DNA of 64,000 nt, taken from contig JAIQFE010000026.1 in the NCBI GenBank assembly GCA_020073445.1, positions 25,016 through 89,015 of the forward strand, in the 5' to 3' direction. Under the pieces are notes generated by a model, which was not told the DNA's origin, did not search any database, and saw nothing but the letters and a program-made list of their open reading frames with translations. This document shows, in pieces, positions 44,249 to 55,038 of the stretch (the first letter of the stretch is position 1; each line of letters starts with the position of its first letter). The DNA comes from Terriglobia bacterium. Lineage in GTDB: Bacteria; Acidobacteriota; Terriglobia; Bryobacterales; Bryobacteraceae. The position numbers and the translations under genes were made by a program.

Positions 44249-46012
44249 TCACCCTAAGACTCGCGCAGTATCGACGTGGTTGTCGCGGAATTCACAGAGA
44301 AGGCGCCGAATCCAAACTTTGGCATTGTGGACTTCTGTTGGCATCCAAGAGGAATCGGTGGAATCAGAAGCCTCCGACCGGACCTCAATATCGGCGACCT
44401 GTCCTGGATCCAGGGACAAACACATCTTGAGCTTATCGCCTTCGTGCGTACTTTCCAACTCGCGCCCACCTAGGGTCACCGAACGCCGAGCACCAGTTTC
44501 TGTCTCCCGCTTAAGGAGCACGTACCTCTGGGTTCGCGTTCCGCTGTTCTTCAACCGAAAGCGGCTGGTGTAGAACCGAATATAAACATCGCCGCCCTTC
44601 GCCTCCCTTGTCAGGCAGGCACTCGAACATATTGTCGCGAGGTTAGTCCATTCGAGCCGTTCATCCAAAGAGTTGAGGCCTTCGACAAATGTTTCCAGGG
44701 GCCCATACCCATCGCGAAAGTAACCGTGATGCTCGACAGCGATCGCGGGCTTGCCCATCAATAGGTCAAAAGCGAACTCGGCAAGATCGTGAGGGTAGCG
44801 CCGACCGAACAGCGGAAAATCCGCAAACCTGGTGACGGCCACGTCCAGGACGTCCCGTAGTGCCAATCTCGGCACCCTCGTCGAGGGACAGACCGCGCCG
44901 TTGACTGAGGCTAAATAACCTGAGGCCTTCAGTGCCGTCACCGCTTCGGCCGAGAAGCGTCCCTGCGGGAAAACCATCACATCGTCGAACGGGACCCCGG
45001 ACAGGTGTCGATGGGCTCGCATCCGCTCAAGACTTAACCGAGCCTTCCCACTGAGCGACTCAACGTCGGTTGTTGCAAACTCCTCTTTGGTATGGTCGCA
45101 ACCATGAACGCATAGAAAGGGAAGATCGTAGTTTAACGAAACTAGAGCCGCAACTTCCTTGCTCGACCGGCGATAGTTCCAGGGGATAAACGCGATGCAG
45201 GCCGAAAACCTTAATCGACGCATGCTCTCCAAGAGTCGCCGGTACTCCAGAAATCCATAACGGTTCGTCAGTCGGGGATCGTCAATTATAAAGCAGGCCT
45301 TGGGATGGTCATTGTGCCAGAGACGGTTTCCCAGACTTCCTCGCAGAAACATCACGAACGGCACTAGGTTGGAAAACCAAGCCAACGGCCGAGTCCGGCG
45401 CTCTACTTTGTCGTCCAAATCAGCAGGCTCGTGAGACCCCAAAAAGAATACCTGTGATCCACCGCTATTCACGCGGACGAAAAATGGCTCGTCCCCAACA
45501 CGGATCATTACACTCTGCCGCCCATCACTGCTCTCGAGAAACGCGGATTCTCTCGACACGTCCGTCGCCCTCACCGAGAGTCCCGAGAATTGGCCGCACC
45601 ACTCACGGTAACCCTTGGCAACGTAAAACGTCGCATCGCTGTCAGTAGTTGGATGCGTCCGAACCAAACCACCAGAGGATAGGTCCTTGACAATCGCGTT
45701 GTGACGGTCCGTCGGCTCGAAACCGTAAATCAAGACATGTTTCGCCAAATTAATCAGGCTGTGCACCTTTTTGATCCCAACGTCATCGGCGGCCCTGGCG
45801 AGCGTTTCCGCGGCAACGATAAGACAGCTACATGTCGGAACCAACTGTCGAATCGACGCCTCGTCGCGCAAGGCATCCGCTGTGAGCGATACTAATGTTG
45901 GTTGCGCTCCCAGAAACGCCGCGATTTTATGTACGTGGCGATCTGAGGGTACCGGCGCCTGCCAGCACAATACGACCACGTCGCCCGTATCTTGCTGATT
46001 TGGGCCGATCAA
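44249..46012 (-). CDS. Divergent polysaccharide deacetylase-like protein
   Basis: 587 residues from a TTG; no better start is available before the upstream stop. The first ~230 residues look like a Rossmann-like or glutamine-amidotransferase-like flavour (FLGAQPTLVSLTADAL, SHEPADLDDK) but are unassigned. Residues about 238-450 resemble the NodB/glycoside-hydrolase beta/alpha barrel: ACFIIDDPRLTNRYG with D244 and D245, and LCVHGCDHTKEEF with H303 and H307. The tail is a beta-rich domain (DVYIRFYTSRFRLKN). It could modify or hydrolyse the polymer. I do not assign a precise reaction. Confidence 0.65.
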   Translation of the reverse strand: MIGPNQQDTGDVVVLCWQAPVPSDRHVHKIAAFLGAQPTLVSLTADALRDEASIRQLVPTCSCLIVAAETLARAADDVGIKKVHSLINLAKHVLIYGFEPTDRHNAIVKDLSSGGLVRTHPTTDSDATFYVAKGYREWCGQFSGLSVRATDVSRESAFLESSDGRQSVMIRVGDEPFFVRVNSGGSQVFFLGSHEPADLDDKVERRTRPLAWFSNLVPFVMFLRGSLGNRLWHNDHPKACFIIDDPRLTNRYGFLEYRRLLESMRRLRFSACIAFIPWNYRRSSKEVAALVSLNYDLPFLCVHGCDHTKEEFATTDVESLSGKARLSLERMRAHRHLSGVPFDDVMVFPQGRFSAEAVTALKASGYLASVNGAVCPSTRVPRLALRDVLDVAVTRFADFPLFGRRYPHDLAEFAFDLLMGKPAIAVEHHGYFRDGYGPLETFVEGLNSLDERLEWTNLATICSSACLTREAKGGDVYIRFYTSRFRLKNSGTRTQRYVLLKRETETGARRSVTLGGRELESTHEGDKLKMCLSLDPGQVADIEVRSEASDSTDSSWMPTEVHNAKVWIRRLLCEFRDNHVDTARVLG

Positions 46013-46134
46013 GAGTTGATACGAGCCGCAGACTTGTGGAAATGCGCCGCGGGCTCAACAGTTTTTTCGACAGGATACGCTGTCATCATTCGGTATCGAC
46101 GTATCACGGTGACCGGCAATCTGATGGAGGTTCT

Positions 46135-46851
46135 CTAAGCTTCCTGGACTTTCTCAAGAACACAACACAGCATTAGATGTGTTCCTTTGGTAACCTTACC
46201 CATCAACTTACTCAAGAACCGCATTACGTGAAACAGTTCTTTGTTGAAAATATAGTACATGAATGAGTAAGAATACGATTCTATTCGACGTACCGAGAAG
46301 CCAGATTTCGCCGCAAGCTCTCGAAGCTTGGTCGTTGTGTTAGCACGATAGAAGGTCGGGATGTTATCGCCGCCAGTCGCGGACCGCAAGAAGTTGTGAA
46401 CGGCCGTCGGCGTCATCCGGGACACCATCATGACGTAGTTCCACAAATTCGGCGTCTTGATGTACAAGAACCCCCCGCTCTTGAGAACTCTTGAAAACTC
46501 ACGCAACGCCTGTTCCGGAATCTCCAGGTGCTCAAACATCCATCGAGTGACGATGACGTCGACACTGTTGCTCTGCAGCGGTAGTGAGTAGCAGGTCGCA
46601 CAAATGCGATGCGTGACATGTTGGTTGGCCGCGAGGCCTTCCAAGTCTACGTCAATGCCGACTGAGTGGGCCTGAAGCGCCGCAAGCCTGTCTCCCTTTC
46701 TACCGAGCAAACCGAGCGAGCCACAGCCGATTTCAACGAGCTTGGGACACTTGTTTCCCAACGACTTGTAAAGATCCTCGACAATGAGATACTCATAACC
46801 TAATGCTTCTTCCCTCAGCCTGGAGACCTCGCCCCTAATGCGCTCATCCAT
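46135..46851 (-). CDS. Class I SAM-dependent methyltransferase
   Basis: 238 residues from ATG 46851, just after the preceding glycosyltransferase stop; the longest frame (to 46959) would overlap that gene by 98 nt. Motif I is KLVEIGCGSLGLLG, then SVGIDVDLEGL, SVDVIVTRWMFEHLEIPEQ and SRVLKSGGFLYIKTPN. It is a Methyltransf_11-type enzyme probably acting on a sugar or lipid-linked saccharide. A C-terminal extension (FYRANTTTKLRELAAKSGF) is common in this family in polysaccharide loci. Confidence 0.82.
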   Translation of the reverse strand: MDERIRGEVSRLREEALGYEYLIVEDLYKSLGNKCPKLVEIGCGSLGLLGRKGDRLAALQAHSVGIDVDLEGLAANQHVTHRICATCYSLPLQSNSVDVIVTRWMFEHLEIPEQALREFSRVLKSGGFLYIKTPNLWNYVMMVSRMTPTAVHNFLRSATGGDNIPTFYRANTTTKLRELAAKSGFSVRRIESYSYSFMYYIFNKELFHVMRFLSKLMGKVTKGTHLMLCCVLEKVQEA

Positions 46852-46861
46852 CCGATCGCGG

Positions 46862-48190
46862 TTATTGCCGCTCAAGCTCAGGTCCTTTCCGAAACCGTTC
46901 AATCCCAGACAGGCTGTCCACCGACGGCGGCTGTAACCCGATGGGGGATCCGTGATCATCAGCCGACGGAGTGATCTTAGTAGCGGACAAATCCTCGACG
47001 GCTTGCCGACCGGGATGGATCAGTTCGTCAATCACCGCCAAGTATCGTTGCTTCATCACGTCCCAGCATATTGGCGCGTATTCCTCTCTGGCCTTGAGGG
47101 CCAGCCGAGACCGTAACGGAGGATCTTGGTAGGCGCGCACCATCTGTTTCGCCAAATCTACGGGATTGTTGGGCTCAAAATAGACCAGAGCGTCCTCACT
47201 GAAGTAGTGTCGTATCGCTTTCAGGCGCGCGACAATGACCGCCTTGCCCGTGATGATGAACTCCGGCAGTTTGTTTGGAAACGCAAAATCCAGGAAGACG
47301 TCACGGCGGATCGGAAGGATGCCGGCATCACACCGATTCAGCCAAGCCGGAATCTCGGTCGCCGCGACCTGTCCAATCAGATTGACTTTCGAAGCCAACC
47401 CGCGTTCTTGCGCCAAGTTGGTCAAAGCGGCCTTTTCAGTCCCGGATCCCAGTATCCACAACTCTGCTCCAGGCATATCTTTGTGGGCTAGGGCAAAAGC
47501 TTCGATGGCGATATCGAGTCCATAGATACTGGTGAGAGTCCCGTGATACATCATCACGAACTTCTTTGGGTCCCGGGGCTCGAGAGCCGCCGACGGACTC
47601 AAACTAGCCGCGAATCGTCTTTCGTCGACGGCGTTCATGACTACCGTCGATTTCGAGCGAGATAACCCGCGCCCAACGAGCAAGTCAGCGATCGGGTCAT
47701 TAATCGTGATCACACGATCGGCAAACCTGACGCTGATTTTCTCCAGGTATTTCAGTAAGCGGATGGTCCAGGTATTCTCCGCTACCCGGTACTGAGACAT
47801 GAAGAATTCCGGAGTGATTTCGTGCAGATCCAAGGCCAGCTTGGCACCCATCCATCTCGCGACGATGGGCGCGAAGATCAGGAAATCCGGCAACGAGTTG
47901 ACGTCGATCACCGCGTACCGCTTCCGCAGCATCTGCCAGGGTATTCGATAAAATGTCCACAAGAAGAACGTGGCGTACTCAAAGAAGTAGCGCGCCAGGG
48001 AACCCCGCTGCTTACCTAACGAAACGGTGTGGACATTCACTCCATTGAGCAAATAGCTCTTCTTTCCGTGGGGAGCGCGAAGTGCTAACACGTCGACCGA
48101 GTATCCATTTGCGACAAGAGCCTCGGCTTTTCGCCGCACCCGCGGATCGAAATCGTACACGCTCTGAACCACAAAGCAGGCTGATTTCAT
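46862..48190 (-). CDS. Glycosyltransferase family 4
   Basis: 442 residues. The N-terminal GT-B domain starts ACFVVQSVYDFDPRVRRKAE, followed by LDLHEITPEFF. The C-terminal domain has MYHGTLTSIYGLDIAIEAF, ELWILGSGTEKAAL, and LPEFIITGKAVIVARL with the conserved acidic residue. It uses a nucleotide sugar at the cytoplasmic face of the membrane. Its start overlaps the end of the deacetylase gene by four bases (48187-48190), showing tight coupling. The last 60 residues are unlike other GT4 enzymes. Confidence 0.88.
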   Translation of the reverse strand: MKSACFVVQSVYDFDPRVRRKAEALVANGYSVDVLALRAPHGKKSYLLNGVNVHTVSLGKQRGSLARYFFEYATFFLWTFYRIPWQMLRKRYAVIDVNSLPDFLIFAPIVARWMGAKLALDLHEITPEFFMSQYRVAENTWTIRLLKYLEKISVRFADRVITINDPIADLLVGRGLSRSKSTVVMNAVDERRFAASLSPSAALEPRDPKKFVMMYHGTLTSIYGLDIAIEAFALAHKDMPGAELWILGSGTEKAALTNLAQERGLASKVNLIGQVAATEIPAWLNRCDAGILPIRRDVFLDFAFPNKLPEFIITGKAVIVARLKAIRHYFSEDALVYFEPNNPVDLAKQMVRAYQDPPLRSRLALKAREEYAPICWDVMKQRYLAVIDELIHPGRQAVEDLSATKITPSADDHGSPIGLQPPSVDSLSGIERFRKGPELERQ

Positions 48191-49884
48191 GGAAGAGAAT
48201 ATCCGGCGACCCCCGGACTCGCGGCTGATAGCAGGGAGCCAATTTGCAGTTCAATATCGGCGGCAGACTTGCGGCTCCAGGGAATGTCAATAAACGCCGG
48301 ACCCGACTCGCCGATGGGCTCGTTGTTGTGTTGACGCGTTGGCTGGTGAAATCGAACTGTCAACGGAGGATGAATCTCTTCGCCATCGTAGCTAAAGGGT
48401 CTGCCCAGAGCGTCCGTCTGTTCGAAACGTACTTCGCGGCGCTTCCGGAACCATTCAACTACCTCCCCGGCGGTGCCGAACCAGGCATCAAGCGGCCTTA
48501 GCACTGCGAGGAGCCTGACGTAAGAGTCTCCCCAAAACCGTTCTGGCCCATGACTTCTGTCGTGCCACAGGACGGTCAGAACGCCTCCGAGCTTGCGGGC
48601 ACTGTCGATGAGCGTTTGGCAACGCTGGTGAGCATCTGCCTCCGAGAGATCTAGTCTCTGGGGATAGAACAGTGCTCCGTCCTGGATGTGCAGTGGCAGT
48701 TCCAACAATGTTTTGGAACCAGCGGGCCGAAATACCTGGGTCGTTCCCGCACGATATCCAACTGTCTCGTTGTAGCCGCAGGTCGAATCATAGGAATAAC
48801 CTGCCTGTTCCAGGGCCGCTGGCGTACCCCCGTTTTGTAACAGCCAGTGCATCCGGATGCCAGTTCTGGGCGCAGCTGTTATCGCCGCGATGGTCGCCAA
48901 CTCTTCGCGTCCTTTGTCCGCGCTATGCCAAGAGTCAATTCCATGAACGCCCAGTTCGCAGCCTCGCTGTTGCAGAACATCCGTCCAGTGGGAAAGATCG
49001 CTGACATCATACGCAGTCGCCCGCCGGGATGCGTGACGTCCCGGTACATGATCGCCTGCCTGCCGCTTGAACGGAATCAGGAAGTAAGTGGCAGGCAGGC
49101 CCCTCTCCACTTCCAGGTACCACTCGAATGGCTCCCAAAAATCTTTCATCCAGCCTGCATAGACGAACGGGAGCGACGCAACCGAAAACCAACTCTTGAA
49201 TAGATTCTTCAGGGACAGTCTTCCTCTGGCGAAATTGCGTAGGGCACCCGCTGTCGCCCGATACACAAAACCCCACATCGAATGGTCGAACCGATGGTCT
49301 CGGATTCCAATGAAGTCAATGTCATGCGTAAGGCACACGATAAAGCTGTGTCCTGCAGGACTAGGAGGGATCTCCAAGACAGGAACACCGGCCTCCAGTA
49401 TCCACGTCCGCAGCATTTGGATGTGAATATCTAGGGTCGGGATATGTGCATATTCGACAGGCTGCCCTTGCGAGAGGAGAAAGCGCACCTCTTCGAACAA
49501 GTCGTAACCCAGACGAACCACGGTAGAATCCGTCAAATCGCGCTTCAGACCGGCAGTTTCCGCTCCCGTTCTTACACAGGGCGTTCCTTCGCTCTCGTCC
49601 GCAAACGTCAGTAGGTCGCAATAGATTGGCAATGAGTTGCTTCCGTCGGTCAGAACCGCTCCCTTACGTCTTCCGGGGGCGGCGACTCCGTTCAGTTCGT
49701 GATCATTCGTGCGGGAACAATAGACGAGAAGCAGTTTGGCCGTGACTTCCGGCACTTCGTCCGTAGTAACGATGATAACGTCATACACCCGCCCGTGACG
49801 GTAAACCTCCCACGGCGTCTTGAAAAGTTCAAAGAACTCTTCAACCACGTCCCCTTGTCCTGGCTTGGCGATAACCCCGATCAA
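48187..49884 (-). CDS. Polysaccharide deacetylase-like protein
   Basis: 565 residues from TTG 49884, which follows the DegT stop by 4 nt and has a GGAGTAGG-like ribosome binding site; an earlier TTG at 49923 would overlap DegT. The N-terminal 170 residues (VRLGYDLFEEVRFLLSQG) resemble the leader domain found in deacetylases of exosortase loci. The NodB-like core shows CLTHDIDF with the aspartate pair, GWMKDFWEPFEWYLEVE, and ELGVHGIDSWHS with the histidines. The end (LGRPFSYDGEEIHPPL) is beta-rich. It probably deacetylates the polymer or a precursor. Confidence 0.78.
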   Translation of the reverse strand: MIGVIAKPGQGDVVEEFFELFKTPWEVYRHGRVYDVIIVTTDEVPEVTAKLLLVYCSRTNDHELNGVAAPGRRKGAVLTDGSNSLPIYCDLLTFADESEGTPCVRTGAETAGLKRDLTDSTVVRLGYDLFEEVRFLLSQGQPVEYAHIPTLDIHIQMLRTWILEAGVPVLEIPPSPAGHSFIVCLTHDIDFIGIRDHRFDHSMWGFVYRATAGALRNFARGRLSLKNLFKSWFSVASLPFVYAGWMKDFWEPFEWYLEVERGLPATYFLIPFKRQAGDHVPGRHASRRATAYDVSDLSHWTDVLQQRGCELGVHGIDSWHSADKGREELATIAAITAAPRTGIRMHWLLQNGGTPAALEQAGYSYDSTCGYNETVGYRAGTTQVFRPAGSKTLLELPLHIQDGALFYPQRLDLSEADAHQRCQTLIDSARKLGGVLTVLWHDRSHGPERFWGDSYVRLLAVLRPLDAWFGTAGEVVEWFRKRREVRFEQTDALGRPFSYDGEEIHPPLTVRFHQPTRQHNNEPIGESGPAFIDIPWSRKSAADIELQIGSLLSAASPGVAGYSLP

Positions 49885-49888
49885 GAAC

Positions 49889-51034
49889 CTACTCCGAAGC
49901 GGCCTTGGATTGGGTACCAGCAAGGGCCGGGACTGCCAGAAACTCGCGGACGCAATCGACCACGAACTGTGCCTGTGGCTCCGTCAGTTCGGGATGAATC
50001 GGCAACGCGAGGGTCTCTTTCGCTGCCCGCTCACTCTCGGGGTATGACCCGGCTTTATGTCCGAGGTAAGCGAAACACTCCTGCACGTGCATGGGCACGG
50101 GATAGTACACTTCAGTGCCGACCCCGTTCTTTTGGAGGTGAGCCTGCAACTCATCTCGGCCCGAAACACGGATCACGTACTGATTGAAAATATGTCGACT
50201 GGCAACAACGGCAGGAATGCCAACCGGCAAGCCAGCCTCTCCAAAAAGCTGATCGTACCTCTTCGCATTCCGCTGGCGAGCGGAAGTCCACTCGTCCAGA
50301 TGTGGCAACTTGGCTGATACGATGGCTGCTTGGATCGCGTCGAGACGGAAATTTCCTCCCACAAGCTTGTGATAATACTTGGGCTTGGAGCCGTGTCCCC
50401 GGAGAACTCGCACCTTTTCCGCCCGCTGCGCGTCGTTGGTGACAACCATTCCTCCGTCGCCAGCGGCGCCCAGATTCTTGGATGGAAAGAAGGAGAAACA
50501 TCCATAGTGCCCGATTGAACCGGCACGGCGTCCCTTGTACTCTGCTCCGATCGCCTGCGCGGCGTCTTCGATAACAACCAAGCCGTGCTCTTCGGCGACT
50601 TGCATGATGGCGTCCATCTCGGCCATCTGTCCGTAAAGATGCACAGGAATGATTGCGCGGGTTTTGGTTGTTACCTTGGAAGTGATTTGAGACACGTCAA
50701 GGTTGTAGGTCTCTGGATCGATGTCTACGAAAACAGGGGTCGCGCCAAGACGGGCGATTGCCCCAGCCGTCGCAAAAAACGTGTAGGGAGTCGTGATTAC
50801 CTCATCGCCTGGCCCAACGCCTTCCGCCATGAGGCATACCAGCAGTGCATCGCTACCCGAAGAAACTCCGATCCCGTGAGAACAGTTGGAATAGGCGGCG
50901 ATAGCCTTCTCGCACTGTTCAACTTTTGGCCCCAAGATGAAGTACTGGGATTCTAGCACCTCCGCTATGGCCGCATCGACTTCAGGCTTGATGGATGCAT
51001 ACTGCGCTTTCAAGTCAAGCAGCGGAACTTTCAT
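49889..51034 (-). CDS. DegT/DnrJ/EryC1-family aminotransferase (WbpE-like)
   Basis: 381 residues, normal length. PLP-dependent fold with [17 protein letters not shown] and the Schiff-base lysine in [16 protein letters not shown]. It transfers an amino group from glutamate to a 3-keto or 4-keto nucleotide sugar. The upstream Gfo/Idh-acyltransferase fusion is the natural partner: together they match the WbpB-WbpE-WbpD route to UDP-2,3-diacetamido-2,3-dideoxy uronic acids. It overlaps the fusion gene by 20 nt. A second DegT enzyme lies at 53830. Confidence 0.9.
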   Translation of the reverse strand: MKVPLLDLKAQYASIKPEVDAAIAEVLESQYFILGPKVEQCEKAIAAYSNCSHGIGVSSGSDALLVCLMAEGVGPGDEVITTPYTFFATAGAIARLGATPVFVDIDPETYNLDVSQITSKVTTKTRAIIPVHLYGQMAEMDAIMQVAEEHGLVVIEDAAQAIGAEYKGRRAGSIGHYGCFSFFPSKNLGAAGDGGMVVTNDAQRAEKVRVLRGHGSKPKYYHKLVGGNFRLDAIQAAIVSAKLPHLDEWTSARQRNAKRYDQLFGEAGLPVGIPAVVASRHIFNQYVIRVSGRDELQAHLQKNGVGTEVYYPVPMHVQECFAYLGHKAGSYPESERAAKETLALPIHPELTEPQAQFVVDCVREFLAVPALAGTQSKAASE

Positions 51035-52718
51035 ATTTCCCTTCCTCCTTCATTTGCCGGTATGTTTTGGTTCCGATTTTCAGCTCAGCTGGCAATGGAG
51101 CTTCTTCGTCCAGGTCAAGGCACCGAACGATTCCTGGATCGACTTCCTTGTAACGGTAGCCAGTTTCCGGGCAACGCATCACTCCGTCCGAGTCCGGTGA
51201 ATCAAGACGATGTCCGTGCCGGCTCATCCATCCGGTTTGGCGCGCCGGGTTTCCGACGACCAGCGCGAAGTCGGGAATATCTTTCGTCACAACAGCCCCG
51301 GCTCCGACAAAGGCATAGCGTCCCACAGTAGTGCCACAGACAATCGTAGCGTTCGCGCCCACCGTACATCCGCGTTTTAGGCGAGTCGTCTCGTAAAGGG
51401 CATGTCGATTTACTTGTGACCGAGGATTTGTGACGTTTGTCAGAACGCAAGACGGTCCGAGAAACACGTCATCTTCAATGACTGCACCGGCATAGACCGA
51501 CACGTTGTTTTGGATCTTGACGTTGTTTCCTATGAGCGTTCCACCGTCTATATTCACATTCTGGCCGACGATGGTACGCTGGCCGATTCGTGCACCTTTC
51601 ATTACGTGCGAGAAATGCCAAATCTTTGTGCCATCACCCACCTCGGCGCCGTTGTCAACGTAAGCTGACTCGTGGACAAAGTAAGGTGGCGCTGCCTTCG
51701 GAGCGAGCGCGTCGTCACGCTCGAGCCGGACTGCGCCGTTGGTCAAGGCACGCTGGCAGGCGTCTAATACTCGCAGCACCCTGAGGCCTTCGCCGCCATC
51801 GCTTACCGGAGGGGTTCTAAACTCGACGCAATCCAAGAAGTGCTGGCACTCAGCTCGGAGCGGCTCACGACTCTCGAGTTCTACGATTTCTTCGTTGGCT
51901 TTCACCGCTGTCGGAATTCGATTCCGCCACTCGACCTTGTGCGGATATAAAACCAACTTATGCTCCGCAGTGTCGTCAAATACCGCCATCTTCTCTGATC
52001 CGACAACAACCAGTCGTTGCTCTTTGACGGGATGCAGCCAACTCACAAAGATGTGCGCCTGGACACCACTTGGAAAGTCAAAGTGGCTTAAAGTGACGTC
52101 GTAGACATCTCGATTGAGGAAGGCACCGCCCTGGCACGAGACGTCGGTTGGCATTTCTCCCAGGAGAGCCAGCATCACCGAGATATCGTGGGGAGCGAAA
52201 CTCCACAGTATATTTTCTTCGTTTCGTATTTTGCCTATGTTCAAACGATTGGAGTACAGGTAGTTGATCTTTCCAAGTACGCCGTCACGAATCAGCTGCT
52301 GCAGTTTCAGGATCGCCGGGTGGTACCGAAGAATGTGGCCCACCATCAAGATTCTGCCGTTTGCAGCAGCCATCCGAACGAGCTCCTCGCCGTGCTTGAC
52401 ATCTATTGCGAGCGGTTTTTCTACGAGCACGTCTTTGCCAGCCTCAAGCGCAGCCTTGGCCATTTCGTGGTGATTCACGGCCGGTGTCGCCAGAGCTACT
52501 GCCGTTATGGTCGGATCCGAAAGGACGGCGCGGAAGTCGCGATGGAACTTCACACCCGGATACTGCTTCGCGTAGTTTGCTTCGAGTGACTCTTCCGCGT
52601 CGCACAGTGCGGCAAGAGCGCCCAATTCGTAAACATTTCGGACGAGGTTCTTGCCCCAGTACCCGACTCCAACTACGGCTACAGTGGCTTTTGACTTCCT
52701 TGGGGATGCGGTGTCCAT
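51015..52718 (-). CDS. Fusion of Gfo/Idh/MocA dehydrogenase (WbpB-like) and hexapeptide acyltransferase (WbpD-like)
   Basis: 567 residues from ATG 52718, supported by AGGAGAGG 6 nt upstream; the longer frame to 52862 runs over the epimerase gene. Residues 1-350 are a Gfo/Idh/MocA enzyme: [16 protein letters not shown] and [10 protein letters not shown] with the catalytic-type Lys101. Residues about 370-520 are a left-handed beta-helix acyltransferase ([40 protein letters not shown]). In other organisms these are the separate WbpB and WbpD, which oxidise UDP-GlcNAcA at C3 and acetylate the 3-amino product. Covalent linkage would channel the intermediate. Confidence 0.9.
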   Translation of the reverse strand: MDTASPRKSKATVAVVGVGYWGKNLVRNVYELGALAALCDAEESLEANYAKQYPGVKFHRDFRAVLSDPTITAVALATPAVNHHEMAKAALEAGKDVLVEKPLAIDVKHGEELVRMAAANGRILMVGHILRYHPAILKLQQLIRDGVLGKINYLYSNRLNIGKIRNEENILWSFAPHDISVMLALLGEMPTDVSCQGGAFLNRDVYDVTLSHFDFPSGVQAHIFVSWLHPVKEQRLVVVGSEKMAVFDDTAEHKLVLYPHKVEWRNRIPTAVKANEEIVELESREPLRAECQHFLDCVEFRTPPVSDGGEGLRVLRVLDACQRALTNGAVRLERDDALAPKAAPPYFVHESAYVDNGAEVGDGTKIWHFSHVMKGARIGQRTIVGQNVNIDGGTLIGNNVKIQNNVSVYAGAVIEDDVFLGPSCVLTNVTNPRSQVNRHALYETTRLKRGCTVGANATIVCGTTVGRYAFVGAGAVVTKDIPDFALVVGNPARQTGWMSRHGHRLDSPDSDGVMRCPETGYRYKEVDPGIVRCLDLDEEAPLPAELKIGTKTYRQMKEEGKYESSAA

Positions 52719-52764
52719 TAATTCCTCTCCTATGCGCCGCCTGATGGGGCAGCGAGTTAACAGT

Positions 52765-53817
52765 TCAGTTGAGCAAAGCCACGCACTTGGTAGCTGCGAA
52801 TCCATCACCGTAAAGCGCAGGGTGAGACCGGGCTGGCGTAAACGAGCGCGCGCCGTCGACAATTTTGTCTAATTGGGCCCCCACCAAAGAATTCCAGCCG
52901 GCTTCCACCGTTTCCACCCACTCGGTCTCGCTTCGCATTGTTAAACACGGAACGCTGAGCCAGTAAGCTTCTTTCTGGAGACCACCTGAGTCGGTAAGGA
53001 TGAGCCGCGCCGCGCCGGACAAGGCCACCATATCTAGATATCCGACAGGATCGATCATTTGAATGTGAGACTTGATTGCATAACGAGCATCGGTGATCAT
53101 CTTGCGCGTGCGCGGGTGCACCGGGAATACAATCGGTTCAACGAGTGAATTGAAGGCCGCTAGAATCTCCCGGAGCTTCTCCGAGTCATCCGTGTTCTCG
53201 CTCCGATGTACTGTGGCGAGGAGGTAGCGCTGGGGGGCCAATCCTAGTCGACTGAGAACGTCTGATGGCCTGGAGGCGAGGCGCTGCCTGGCCCAGTTTA
53301 GGACGTCGAGCATGACATCCCCGACTAGATGGACGTTCTGCTTGATGCCTTCCGCAGCCAAATTCTCCACGGCGGTATTACTCGGGCACAGCAGCACGTC
53401 TGACAAATGATCTGCAACCACTCGGTTGATTTCTTCGGGCATGCGCCGGTTGAAGCTCCGCAGCCCGGCTTCGATGTGCGCGACAGGTACCGACAACTTC
53501 GAGGCTGCCAGAGCACCGGCCAGCGTAGAGTTAGTGTCGCCATAGATCACTAGATAATCTGGGCGCTCAGCGAGCAAAATATCCTCGACACCCTTGAGCA
53601 TGGCGCCCGTTTGGCTGGCGTGGGAACAAGAGCCAACTCCCAGGTTCACATCGGGAGGAGGCAGCTCAAGTCCGTCAAAAAAGATCCCCGACATTTCGTA
53701 ATCGTAGTGCTGTCCGGTATGCACCAGAATCTCTTGGTGGTGGTGCCGCAGAGCACGGCTTACTGCCCCGGCCTTGATAAACTGCGGCCGCGCTCCGACG
53801 ATAGACACAACCTTCAC
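52765..53817 (-). CDS. wecB: UDP-N-acetylglucosamine 2-epimerase (non-hydrolysing)
   Basis: 350 residues. Motifs are [57 protein letters not shown] and [11 protein letters not shown]. The non-hydrolysing epimerase makes UDP-ManNAc, or in the Wbp pathway (WbpI) epimerises the 2,3-diacetamido glucuronate derivative at C2. The flanking WbpB/D/E-like genes favour the second role. The family assignment is firm; the exact substrate is inferred. Confidence 0.9.
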   Translation of the reverse strand: MKVVSIVGARPQFIKAGAVSRALRHHHQEILVHTGQHYDYEMSGIFFDGLELPPPDVNLGVGSCSHASQTGAMLKGVEDILLAERPDYLVIYGDTNSTLAGALAASKLSVPVAHIEAGLRSFNRRMPEEINRVVADHLSDVLLCPSNTAVENLAAEGIKQNVHLVGDVMLDVLNWARQRLASRPSDVLSRLGLAPQRYLLATVHRSENTDDSEKLREILAAFNSLVEPIVFPVHPRTRKMITDARYAIKSHIQMIDPVGYLDMVALSGAARLILTDSGGLQKEAYWLSVPCLTMRSETEWVETVEAGWNSLVGAQLDKIVDGARSFTPARSHPALYGDGFAATKCVALLN

Positions 53818-53829
53818 GGCAGAATGACT

Positions 53830-55038
53830 CTACTGAGCGACTTTTTCAGCGGCGAGGAAACTTACGACACCGGATGCTACTCTGGATTGCTGATCGGCTT
53901 GCAACTGAGGGAACATTGGCAAGGAAACGATTTCTGCTGCGACTTTTTCAGTGACAGGAAAATCTCCCTTGGTATAACCCAAGTCCGCATACGCGTTCTG
54001 AAGATGCAACGGGATCGGGTAATGAATAGCGGTGCCGATACCAACGGATGCAAGGTACTTCATAAGCTCGTCACGTTCTTGGGTTCTTACGACGAAAAGG
54101 TGATAAACCGGCTTAGTCCATTCAGGCTCGTAGGGTAAGCCGATCTTCGCGTCAGCATCGGCAAACAGTTCGCGATAGCGCGCTGCTGCCGCACGACGTC
54201 CTTCAGTCCACTCAGGAAGGTGCTTGAGCTTGACCCGCAGGATCCCCGCCTGAATCGAGTCCAGGCGACCGTTGTAGCCCTCCATATCGTGATAGTACTT
54301 TCGTGCCTGGCCATGGTCTCGGAGCATTCGCATCTTCTGCGCTAGCTCCGCGTCGTTGGTTGTAGCCGCTCCGGCTTCTCCGCAAGCACCCAAATTTTTC
54401 CCGGGATAGAAGCTGAAGGCGGCGGCTCGGCCCATCGACCCAGCCTTTCTCCAACGGTTCTCCTTGTTCGAGAAGTACTCGGCGCCGTGAGCCTGGCAGG
54501 CATCCTCGATCACGATCAACCCGTACCGCTCGGCCAGTTCGAGGATTGAGTCCATATCGGCCATTTGGCCATAAAGGTGGACCGGAACTATCGCCGTCAC
54601 CCGCCCCTTGGTCCTACGATCTACCAGTGTCTTCGTGGAGGAGTTGAAGTCGCATTGAGTCTCAAGGTACTCCCGGAGCTTTTCGGGATCCATGTTGTAG
54701 GTCGCTTCATCGATATCGATAAAGGCGATCCGCCCGCCGGCTTGCGAGATGGCCTCAGTGGTCGCGATGAAGGTGTTTGGGACCGTTACCACGACGTCGC
54801 CTTGACCAATTCCAGCGGCGATCAGCGCGAACCTCAGCGCGTCCGTTCCGCTGCCGACACCGACGCAATGCTCCGTATCGCAGAACTTCGCGAAATCCTG
54901 CTCAAATCCTTGAACCATCGGCCCGCCGATGAAGCCGGCCGTGTCCAACGCAGTCTTGAAAACCTCGCAAAGCTCTTCTCTTAACTCCGCATGCGGAGTC
55001 ACAAGATCCAGAAAAGGAATTCCATTCGTCCCGCTCAT
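53830..55038 (-). CDS. DegT/DnrJ/EryC1-family aminotransferase, second copy
   Basis: 402 residues. EDACQAHGAEYFSNKENRW and AFSFYPGKNLGACGEAG with the PLP lysine identify the family. It shares the general pattern of the DegT at 49889 but is clearly divergent, with an insertion after the EDACQ motif. It overlaps the acyltransferase gene at 55035 by four bases and probably forms, with that gene and the Gfo enzyme at 55532, a second complete amino-sugar module. It could make a 3-amino or 4-amino sugar different from the first module's product. Confidence 0.9.
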   Translation of the reverse strand: MSGTNGIPFLDLVTPHAELREELCEVFKTALDTAGFIGGPMVQGFEQDFAKFCDTEHCVGVGSGTDALRFALIAAGIGQGDVVVTVPNTFIATTEAISQAGGRIAFIDIDEATYNMDPEKLREYLETQCDFNSSTKTLVDRRTKGRVTAIVPVHLYGQMADMDSILELAERYGLIVIEDACQAHGAEYFSNKENRWRKAGSMGRAAAFSFYPGKNLGACGEAGAATTNDAELAQKMRMLRDHGQARKYYHDMEGYNGRLDSIQAGILRVKLKHLPEWTEGRRAAAARYRELFADADAKIGLPYEPEWTKPVYHLFVVRTQERDELMKYLASVGIGTAIHYPIPLHLQNAYADLGYTKGDFPVTEKVAAEIVSLPMFPQLQADQQSRVASGVVSFLAAEKVAQ

